From positions 1-64,000 of the forward strand of contig CAVUSZ010000054.1 in assembly GCA_963744255.1 (NCBI GenBank): DNA of 64,000 bases, in the 5' to 3' direction. The DNA is from DATEDA01 sp963744255 (GTDB lineage: Bacteria > Pseudomonadota > Gammaproteobacteria > Burkholderiales > SG8-39). Under the pieces are notes generated by a model. It ran no database searches. It was given only the letters and a program-made list of their open reading frames with translations, and was not told the origin of the DNA. Below are positions 56,060 to 64,000 of this stretch, piece after piece. Each line of letters begins with the position of its first letter. Position 1 is the stretch's first letter. The translations under genes were made by a program, and so were the position numbers.

Positions 56060-57493
56060 ATGCAAGCCGAAGCCACCTACAACTACACGGTCGTCCGGCA
56101 GTTCGCGGTCATGACCGTGGTCTGGGGCGTCGTCGGCATGCTCGTCGGCGTCCTCATCGCGGCGCAGCTGCTCTGGCCGGAGCTCAACTTCAACGTCCCC
56201 TGGCTCTCCTACGGCCGGCTGCGGCCGCTGCACACCAACGCGGTGATCTTCGCGTTCGGCGGCTACGCGCTGTTCGCCACCTCGTACTACGTCGTGCAGC
56301 GCACCTGCCACGCGCGGCTGTTCTCCGACCGGCTCGCCGCGTTCACCTTCTGGGGCTGGCAGGCGGTGATCGTCGCCGCCGCCGATCACGCTGCCGCTCG
56401 GCATCACCACGTCGAAGGAGTACGCCGAGCTCGAATGGCCGATCGACATCCTGATCGCGCTGGTGTGGGTCGCCTACGCGGTCGTGTTCTTCGGCACCAT
56501 CGCGCAAGCGCAAGGTCGCGCACATCTACGTCGCGAACTGGTTCTTCGGCGCGTTCATCCTGACGGTGGCGCTGCTGCACATCGTCAACAGCGCCGCGAT
56601 GCCCGCGACGCTCTGGAAATCGTACTCGGCGTACGCCGGCGTGCAGGACGCGATGGTGCAGTGGTGGTACGGCCACAACGCGGTCGGCTTCTTCCTGACC
56701 GCCGGCTTCCTCGGGATGATGTACTACTTCATGCCGAAGCAGGCCGGGCGGCCGATCTACTCGTACCGGCTGTCGGTGGTGCACTTCTGGGCGCTGATCT
56801 TCACCTACATGTGGGCCGGCCCGCACCACCTGCACTACACCGCGCTGCCCGACTGGGCGCAGTCGCTCGGCATGGTGTTCTCGCTGATGCTGCTCGCGCC
56901 GTCGTGGGGCGGAATGATCAACGGCATCATGACGCTCTCGGGCGCCTGGCACAAGCTGCGCACCGACCCGATCCTCAAGTTCCTGATCGTCTCGCTGTCG
57001 TTCTACGGCATGGCGACCTTCGAGGGGCCGATGATGTCGATCAAGACGGTGAACGCGCTCTCGCACTACACCGACTGGACCGTCGGCCACGTCCACGCCG
57101 GCGCGCTCGGCTGGGTGGGCCTGATCTCCATGGGCTCGATCTACTACCTGATCCCGCGGCTCTTCGGCCGCAGCGAGATGCACAGCGTGCCGCTCATCAA
57201 CCTGCACTTCTGGGTCGCGACGGTCGGCATCGTGCTCTACATCGCGGCGATGTGGATCGCCGGCGTGATGCAGGGCCTGATGTGGCGCGCGGTGAGCGAC
57301 GACGGCACGCTCACCTACACCTTCGTCGAGAGCGTGAAGGCGACCTATCCCGTTCTACGCCATCCGCCTCGCTCGGCGGCGCTGCTGTACCTCGGCGGCA
57401 TGCTGATCATGGCCTGGAACGTGTGCGAAGACGATCGCCGGCGCGCAAGCCCGCGGACGCGCCGATCCCGGCGCCCGCCGCCGCCACGCTTGA
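56060..57493 (+). CDS. ccoN: cbb3 oxidase subunit I, frameshifted
   Basis: About 475 residues. Haem-copper catalytic subunit, 12 or more helices. MQAEATYNYTVVRQFAVMTV, LRPLHTNAVIFAFGGYALFA (haem His), WWYGHNAVGFFLTAGF (CuB His), MWAGPHHLHYTALPDW and VGHVHAGALGWVGLISMG are all present. One-base insertions near 56383, 56505, 57350, 57370 and 57425 break the frame, each between perfectly conserved segments. First gene after the FNR promoter. The 3' end is approximate. Confidence 0.85.
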
Positions 57494-57503
57494 CGAGGCG
57501 ACG

Positions 57504-58122
57504 ATGAAGCTCACCCACGACCTGATCGAGCGCAACCAGGCGCTGCTGATCGTCCTGGTCATCCTGGTGGTCGCGGTCGGCGGCCTGGTGGAGATCGTCC
57601 CGCTCTCTTCCAGAGGTCGGTGACCGAGCCGGTGGCGGGCCTCAAGCCCTACACGCCGCTGCAGCTCACCGGGCGCGACATCTACGTGCGCGAGGGCTGC
57701 TACAACTGCCACTCGCAGATGGTGCGGCCGTTCCGCGCCGAGGTCGAGCGCTACGGCCAGTACTCGGTCGCCGGCGAGTTCGTCTACGACCGTCCGTTCC
57801 AGTGGGGCTCCAAGCGCACCGGGCCGGACCTGCACCGCGTCGGCGGCCGCTACTCCGACGACTGGCACCGCATCCACCTCCTCAACCCGCGCGACGTCGT
57901 GCCCGAGTCGAACATGCCGGCCTACCCGTGGCTCGCGAAGACGCCCGCGGACGCCGACGGACATCGAGGCCAAGCTGCGCGCGCTGCGCGTGCTGGGCGT
58001 GCCGTACACCGACGAGGACATCGCCAAGGCCGCAAGGCCGAGCTGGCGGGCAAGACCGAAATGGACGCGCTGATCGCGTATCTGCGGGGCTCGGCACCGC
58101 GGTCAAGCCGAAGGCGAAGTAG
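57504..58122 (+). CDS. ccoO: cbb3 oxidase subunit II, frameshifted
   Basis: About 205 residues. Membrane-anchored monohaem cytochrome c. MKLTHDLIERNQALLIVLVI anchor, a shift near 57608, then LKPYTPLQLTGRDIYVREGC, haem site CYNCH, MVRPFRAEVERYGQYSVAGE and GPDLHRVGGRYSDDWH with the distal Met in ESNMPAYPWL. Further shifts near 57960 and 58035; ends AVKPKAK. Confidence 0.85.
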
Positions 58123-58131
58123 GAGGCAGCC

Positions 58132-58294
58132 ATGGACATCAATCTCGATGCGCAGCCTGGTGACGGTCGCGGCGCTCGCCACCTTCCTCGCGCATCGTGT
58201 GGTGGGCCTACGCGCCCGCGCGCAGGCAGCGCTTCGAGCGCGACGCGCTGCTGCCGTTCGACGAGCCGAATCGCGCAAGGGAGAGCGCCGATGA
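58132..58294 (+). CDS. ccoQ: cbb3 oxidase small subunit, frameshifted
   Basis: About 53 residues. MDIN, then SLVTVAALATFL, then WWAYAPARRQRFERDALLPF, the typical CcoQ helix and basic tail. Ends RKGERR with the TGA overlapping the ccoP ATG. Stabilises the complex. Three short frame changes. Confidence 0.65.
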
Positions 58295-59210
58295 GCGAGT
58301 TCACCAGCACTTCTGGGACCTCTACGTCGCGCTCGTCACGATCGTCTCGATCGTCGCCTGCGCGGTGCTGCTCAAGATCGCAGAGCGTGCGCAAGGTCGC
58401 GCGGCTCGACCGACCGAGACCACCGGCCACACCTGGGACGAGCGACCTCGCCGAGTACAACAATCCGCTGCCGCGCTGGTGGATCTGGCTCTTCTACATC
58501 ACGATCGTCTTCGCGCTCGTCTACCTCGTGCTCTATCCGGGCCTGGGCAGCTCGCGCGGCACGCTCGGGTGGACGCAGGTCGACGCAGCTCGAGGAGGAG
58601 GACGCGCGGCCGAAAGCGCAGTTCGGGCCGCTGTACGAGAAGTTCGCCGCGCACGACGTGAAGACGCTCGCGACGAGCCCCGAAGCGCTCGCGGTCGGGC
58701 AGAAGCTGTTCCTCAACAACTGCGCGCAGTGCCACGCCTCCGACGGCGGCGGCATCGCGCGGCTTCCCCAACCTGACCGACCGCGACTGGCTCTGGGGCG
58801 GCGACCCGACGACGATCAAGGCCACGATCACCGACGGCCGCACCGGCGTGATGCCGCCGTTCGGCGCCGCGCTCGGCGAGCAGGGCGTGAAGGACGTCGC
58901 GCACTACGTGATGTCGCTTTCCGGCGCGCCGAGCGACCGCTCCGCGTCGCGCGCGGCAAGCCGCTGTTCAAGCAGACCTGCGTCGCCTGCCACGGCGCCG
59001 ACGGCAAGGGCAATCCCGCGCTGGGCGCGCCCAACCTCACCGACCGGATCTGGCTGCACGGCTCCGGCGAGCCGGCGATCATCGAGACCATCACCCGCGG
59101 CCGCAGCAACCAGATGCCGGCGCACAAGGACCTGCTCTCCGAGGCGAAGATCCACCTGCTGACCGGCCTACGTCTGTCGCTCTCGTCGCAGGCGTGCGCC
59201 GGCGAAGTAA
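58291..59210 (+). CDS. ccoP: cbb3 oxidase subunit III, frameshifted
   Basis: About 300 residues. Dihaem cytochrome c. MSEFTS, then FWDLYVALVTIVSIVACAVL, YNNPLPRWWIWLFYITIVFA, haem sites CAQCH and CVACH, WLWGGDPTTIKATITDGRTG and MPAHKDLLSEAKIHLLT. At least six shifts. Ends RAPAK with TAA at 59208. Delivers electrons to CcoO/CcoN. Confidence 0.83.
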
Positions 59211-59217
59211 GGCGGGC

Positions 59218-60652
<1,435 letters not shown>

Positions 60653-60666
60653 GGAGGCGCGCGATC

Positions 60667-61184
60667 GTGGCGAGACCCGGCCGCAATCCATCCTTCCCTG
60701 GTACCGCGAGCCCTGGCCGTGGATGCTCATGGCCGGCCCCGCCGCCGTGCTGATCGCCGGCGCGGTGACGATCTGGATCGCCTTCGCCTCGTCCGACGGG
60801 CTGGTCGCCGAGGACTATTACAAGCGGGGCCTCGCGATCAACCAGGTGATCCATCGCGAGGAGGCGGCCGCGCGCTACGGCGTGACAGTGCGCGTCGAGC
60901 CCTCGCCCGGGCGCATCCGGGTGCGCGTTGCGGGCGGCATGCGGCCGCCGGAGGCGCTCTTCGTCCATCTCGCTCACGCCACGCGCGCCGGCAACGACCT
61001 GCGCCTGCGCCTCGCGCCGTGGCGGAGAGCGTCTACGAGGCGGAGCTGCCGGCGCTGCCCGCGGGCCGCTGGCGCATCGCGATCGAGGATCCGCGCCGGG
61101 AGTGGCGCGTGGCGGGCTACTGGGCCGGCACCTTGGAGCCGTTCCCGCTCGCCGCGAGGGGCGGGAACGGGGGTGCAGCGATGA
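60667..61184 (+). CDS. ccoH: CcoH/FixH-like protein, frameshifted
   Basis: About 170 residues. I place the start at GTG 60667, nine bases after AGGAGG. A shift near 60675 brings ILPWYREPWPWMLMAGPAAV and DGLVAEDYYKRGLAINQVI, the FixH signature of one helix plus periplasmic domain. Another shift near 61015 continues VYEAELPALPAGRWRIAIED. Needed for cbb3 assembly. The end overlaps the next ATG. Confidence 0.75.
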
Positions 61185-61477
61185 AAAAGGCGATCTGGAT
61201 CCTCTGGCCCGGGTTCATCGTCGCCGGGGTGGCGGAGGTGCTTTTCTTCACGGTGGTCGACCCGGTCGAGATCCACCTTTTCGGCCAGCCCGCGGGCGTC
61301 AGCCGGCTCGCGGCGTACACACTCGGGTTCCTCTTCTTCTGGGCGTTCGCGGCGTCGTCGAGCGCGTTCACCTGTTTTCTGCAGCGCCGCGCCGAGGAGA
61401 TCAACCGGTGCCCGTTTCCGCCAGGCGAGCGGCCGGCGGTCTGTCCCGGTCGCCAGGACGCGGATGCATGCCGCTAG
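61181..61477 (+). CDS. Small two-helix membrane protein after ccoH
   Basis: 98 residues. Helices AIWILWPGFIVAGVAEVLFF and AAYTLGFLFFWAFAASSSAF, then a Cys-containing tail (TCFLQRR...NRCPFPPGERPAVCPGR). A conserved but uncharacterised gene of cbb3 loci in betaproteobacteria, as far as I recall. Coupled to ccoH. Confidence 0.7.
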   Translation: MKKAIWILWPGFIVAGVAEVLFFTVVDPVEIHLFGQPAGVSRLAAYTLGFLFFWAFAASSSAFTCFLQRRAEEINRCPFPPGERPAVCPGRQDADACR

Positions 61478-61555
61478 CGCAAGCCGCGCCGCCGCAGTAC
61501 GCTCTGACGCTCGCGAGCGGTTCCGCAGCACCACTCAACGCCTGAGGAGGCGCGC

Positions 61556-61999
61556 ATGTTCAAGCACGTTCTATTGCCCACCGACGGGTCCCCGGTCGCC
61601 CGCAAGGCCATCAAGGCGGGCATTGCGCTCGCCAAGGAGCTCGGCGCGAAGGTCACGGCGTACTACTCGCTCGAGAGCGCCCAGCCATACACGTACTCCG
61701 ACGGCTACCTCGTCCCGACCGCTACGCTGAAAGACATGGAGCAGCGCGCGCGCGAGGAGGCGGCGAAACATCTCGCCGAAGTGGAGAAAGCGGCGCAGGC
61801 AGCGGGCGTCCCGTGCCAGACGCTCGTCACGAAACCCGCGACGGTTTACCAGGGGATCATTGCGGCCGCGAAGAAGCAGAAATGCGACGTGATCTTCATG
61901 GCCTCGCACGGCCGCGGCGGGCTCGCGTCGCTCCTCCTCGGCAGCGTGACGCAGAAAGTGCTCGCGCACTCCAGGATCCCGGTTCTCGTCTATCGCTGA
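61556..61999 (+). CDS. Universal stress protein
   Basis: 147 residues, UspA fold with the ATP-binding G-2x-G-9x-G(S) motif (SHGRGGLASLLLGSVT). N-terminus KHVLLPTDGSPVARKAIKAG. ATG behind GAGGAGGCGCGC. In betaproteobacteria such proteins sit next to cbb3 genes and respond to oxygen limitation. No FNR box found upstream. Confidence 0.92.
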   Translation: MFKHVLLPTDGSPVARKAIKAGIALAKELGAKVTAYYSLESAQPYTYSDGYLVPTATLKDMEQRAREEAAKHLAEVEKAAQAAGVPCQTLVTKPATVYQGIIAAAKKQKCDVIFMASHGRGGLASLLLGSVTQKVLAHSRIPVLVYR

Positions 62000-62240
62000 A
62001 CCCGATCGCCGCCCTGCGCGATCCATCGACGGCAAAGGGGATGCCCGAGACCAATCCCGCCAACCGCTACCGGTAGACGACCACCGGAATCCTCGACGGC
62101 GGCCTGATTTCGATTGCTCGATTTTCCGTGCTGCGCGGCAAGGACGATGGGGAGAGGGGCGCAGCACGGAGGCGGTCCGGGGATCGGGCGCGCCCGGTGA
62201 ACGCGGCCTCGAGGCGCTCGATGACCGCCGCGAGCGACGG
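62000..62240. other. Intergenic stretch with a possible USP scar
   Basis: On the minus strand 62101-62072 reads SRIPVVVYR and stop, the exact kind of C-terminus seen in the two flanking stress proteins (SRIPVLVYR, SKIPVLVTR). Only nine residues match, so this is weak. Nothing else is recognised in the 241 bases. Confidence 0.25.
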
Positions 62241-62678
62241 TCACCGGGTGACGAGCACCGGGATCTTCGAGTGCGTGAGGACCTTGGTCGTCTCGCTGCC
62301 GAGCAGCAGCGCGCTGACGCCGCGGCGTCCGTGCGAGGCCATGAAGATCAGGTCGCAGCCTTGCTCCGTCGCGACGTTGATGATCTCCTCCCACGGACTG
62401 TCGCTCGCGCGATGGAGCGCGGTGCAGGCGACCCCCGCTTCGCGTGCCGCCTCCTCGATCGCGCCAAGCGCCTGCGCAGCCTCCTCTTTCGTCTGCTTCT
62501 CATACTCGCGCGCGCGCTCGATGATCTCGCTCGCGAGCATCTTGGACGGGTAGAACTGCGGCGTCGTGTGCAGCGCCGTCAGCCGGGCGCCGAGGGATTT
62601 CGCTCAGCGGATACCCGCGCGGACGGCCCGCGTCGAGAGTTCCGACCCGTCCGTGGGCAGCAGGATGTGCTGGTACAT
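62241..62678 (-). pseudogene. Universal stress protein with an in-frame TGA
   Basis: 145 codons. ATG 62678 with GGGAGA; MYQHILLPTDGSELSTRAVR AGIR up to codon 24, then TGA at codon 25 (62606-62604), then AKSLGARLTALHTTPQFYPS and the rest in the same frame, with SHGRRGVSALLLGSET for ATP. The expected residue at the stop is Leu or Ala. A substitution or paired indel explains it; there is no reason to invoke recoding. An FNR-like box precedes it. Confidence 0.75.
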
Positions 62679-62738
62679 GTCGTTTCTCCCGCGGTCGCCT
62701 TGATGGCCGTTAGGTTAGCGCATCGGCAGTGCGGGCTG

Positions 62739-62752
62739 TTGATAAAGGTTAA
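62739..62752 (-). promoter_or_regulatory. FNR-like box for the minus-strand stress protein
   Basis: TTGATAAAGGTTAA, one mismatch from the FNR consensus. On the minus strand TAACCT lies 31 bases downstream, centre to centre, a class II spacing. The ATG is 61 bases from the box. Confidence 0.5.
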
Positions 62753-62835
62753 GGCTCGCAGCGCCCGGGCGCGACTCGGGACGAGCCTCGTGCCCGCTTC
62801 GCGACCCTCCGCGCGCTTCGCCGCGGCGCCTGTTA

Positions 62836-62849
62836 TTGACCTGAGTCAA
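62836..62849 (+). promoter_or_regulatory. FNR-like box before the cytochrome c gene
   Basis: TTGACCTGAGTCAA, one mismatch per FNR consensus. It is 35 bases from the ATG, so class II use would give an almost leaderless mRNA. Confidence 0.45.
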
Positions 62850-62884
62850 CCGGCCGGGATCCCAGGCGCGCATCCTTCCCATGT

Positions 62885-63214
62885 ATGAAACAGGGCGTCG
62901 TTCTCTTCCTGGCGGTCATCTTCGGTGTGCTCGGGGCGCCGGCGAGCGCCGCCGACTTCGAGCGCGGAAAGCTGCTCTACAGCGCGCGCTGCGTCGGCTG
63001 CCACGACAAGAGCGTCCACAACCGCGAAGCCCGGAAAGCGCTCACGGTCGAAGGGATCCGCGCGCAGGTCCGGCGCTGGGACAGCTTCCTCAACGGGGCG
63101 TGGCGCGAGGACGAGGTGAACGACGTCACCTCGTATCTCAATGAGATGTTTTACGGGTATCCGTGTCCACCTGCAGTCTGTCCCGACAAGAAGGCCGCGC
63201 TGGAGAGGTTCTGA
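62885..63214 (+). CDS. Small monohaem cytochrome c
   Basis: 109 residues. Signal peptide (VVLFLAVIFGVLGAPASAAD), haem site CVGCH, later Met in NEMFYGYPCPP as possible axial ligand. Periplasmic electron carrier, perhaps a donor to the cbb3 oxidase. The hemerythrin gene begins two bases after its stop. Confidence 0.88.
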   Translation: MKQGVVLFLAVIFGVLGAPASAADFERGKLLYSARCVGCHDKSVHNREARKALTVEGIRAQVRRWDSFLNGAWREDEVNDVTSYLNEMFYGYPCPPAVCPDKKAALERF

Positions 63215-63216
63215 GC

Positions 63217-63681
63217 ATGGAATTCTTCGCCGTTCCCGAGCCGCTGCGATTGCAGCACGACGAGATGCGCCAGGAGCTCGCCCGCGCGGTCGCCGAAGGC
63301 GGCGGGACGGGCAGGGCGGCCGAAGCGGTGATCGAGGCGCTGCGGCCGCACGTCGCGAAGGAGGAAGATTTCGGCCTTCCGGCGCTCGGGCTGCTGCGGC
63401 ACCTCGTGGCGGGCAGGGTTGCTCCGGTCATGCGTGGCGTCACCGTCATGACCGACCGGCTCAAGGTCCAGTACGAGCAGATGCTTCGCGACCACGAAGC
63501 GATCGTTACCGCGGTCAATGACCTGGCCGAAGCGGCGAAGCAGGAGCGGAAGCTCGAGTACGTAGCGTTCTCCCGGAAGCTGCTCCTGCACATGCAGACC
63601 GAGGAAGAGGTGCTCTACCCTGCGGCAATCCTCGTCGGCGAGTACCTGAAACTCAAGCTGGGAGAACCGGGACCGTCCTGA
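63217..63681 (+). CDS. Hemerythrin-like HHE-domain protein
   Basis: 154 residues from ATG 63217. Di-iron ligands: LRLQHDEMRQ, LRPHVAKEEDFGLPAL, LRDHEAIVTAV and LLHMQTEEEVLYPA. May sense or carry O2 or NO, or help repair Fe-S proteins. Co-transcribed with the cytochrome c gene. Confidence 0.88.
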   Translation: MEFFAVPEPLRLQHDEMRQELARAVAEGGGTGRAAEAVIEALRPHVAKEEDFGLPALGLLRHLVAGRVAPVMRGVTVMTDRLKVQYEQMLRDHEAIVTAVNDLAEAAKQERKLEYVAFSRKLLLHMQTEEEVLYPAAILVGEYLKLKLGEPGPS

Positions 63682-63730
63682 GCCGTCGCAGACTGCTCGG
63701 GCCGGCGATCGATCAGGCAATCCCGCAGGG

Positions 63731-64000
63731 CTACCGGCAGGAGCCCAGCACCGCCTCGAGACCGGCCACGTCGCGGATCCGCACGTGCTTCTGCTGCACC
63801 TCGATCAGGCCGTCCTCCTGGAACTTCGAGAACAGCCGGCTCACGGTCTCCAGCTTCAGGCCGAGATAGCCGCCGATCTCCTCGCGGGTCATCCGGAGGT
63901 GAAACTCGGTCGGCGACCAGCCCCGGCGCCGGAAGCGCCGCGAGAGGTTCAGAAGGAACGCCGCCAGGCGCTCCTCGGCGCGCATCGAGCCGAGCAGCAT
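63731..64000 (-). CDS. FNR/CRP-family regulator, 5'-partial
   Basis: C-terminal 89 residues; the gene continues past the right edge. RAEERLAAFLLNLSRRF and the HTH EEIGGYLGLKLETVSRLFSK match FNR/Anr (recognition motif ExxSR reads ETVSR). The sensory Cys region is outside the window. The likely activator of the FNR boxes seen at 53.2, 56.0, 62.7 and 62.8 kb. Confidence 0.9.
   Translation of the reverse strand: MLLGSMRAEERLAAFLLNLSRRFRRRGWSPTEFHLRMTREEIGGYLGLKLETVSRLFSKFQEDGLIEVQQKHVRIRDVAGLEAVLGSCR

Noticed and set aside
62241..62678. Selenocysteine or recoded TGA in the stress protein
   Set aside because: No SECIS-like hairpin recognised and the family has Leu/Ala there.

Overview
The window is very GC-rich DNA that reads as a betaproteobacterium, probably of Burkholderiales type. 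The main clues are several tripartite-tricarboxylate-transporter (Bug-family) receptors, a LysR/DUF2917 divergent pair, a ccoNOQPGHIS oxidase operon with FNR boxes, darP/pmbA, and many short-chain and aromatic catabolic genes. This assignment is an inference; there is no rRNA or other taxonomic marker in the window.

Region by region. (1) 1-6.6 kb is a decayed or error-damaged integrative element: a P4-type tyrosine integrase at the left edge, an AlpA-like regulator, a PriCT-2/Toprim primase, and minus-strand cargo that includes an unrecognised C-tail-anchored protein and a thermonuclease-like fragment. (2) 6.6-19.5 kb is ordinary chromosome: a PilZ-type protein, an AsmA-like protein, a carboxylesterase, mogA, darP, pmbA, a Bug receptor, a four-PAS/GAF/GGDEF/EAL protein, an exported methyltransferase, a lipoprotein hydrolase and an ornithine-cyclodeaminase homologue. 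(3) 19.5-36.9 kb is a molybdenum-hydroxylase neighbourhood. MoaD-like, CoxG, CoxE and CoxD (MoxR) accessory genes are interleaved with catabolic genes and permeases, followed by coxM-coxL-coxS, an XdhC-type chaperone and a MobA/MocA-like nucleotidyltransferase. The CoxL active-site loop reads AYRGAGR, so this is a form II enzyme rather than a proven CO dehydrogenase. (4) 37-40.5 kb has a DegQ-type protease, a class II aldolase, a graveyard of gene fragments and a ParE/RHH toxin-antitoxin pair with a clear promoter-operator. (5) 40.6-48.7 kb is a gentisate-type aromatic catabolic cluster (gentisate dioxygenase, FAD monooxygenase, Bug receptor, FAH-family hydrolase) with a MarR regulator. ACCAAC-type operators shared by three promoters suggest that the MarR protein controls the cluster and itself. 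(6) 48.7-53.1 kb holds DUF2917, LysR and putA. (7) 53.2-64 kb is an oxygen-limitation module: ccoI, ccoS, ccoNOQPGH, universal stress proteins, a cytochrome c, a hemerythrin and the C-terminal half of an FNR-type regulator, with FNR-like boxes before four transcription units.

Sequence quality is uneven. From about 6.6 to 40.6 kb the genes read through cleanly. In the element, and at roughly 41.4-47, 51.6-52.7, 56.3-61.1 and 62.6 kb, many conserved genes are broken by one-base shifts whose two sides still match their family well. The pattern looks more like unpolished assembly than old decay. Extents of frameshifted genes are given for the whole reconstructed gene.

Several vestiges are visible only when all frames are read: a second NCS2-permease tail facing its intact paralogue, a PhyH gene with its middle missing, a sialidase-like tail before the MoaD gene, a Bug-receptor piece joined to a histidine-kinase piece, and an extradiol-dioxygenase start joined to a Bug receptor.
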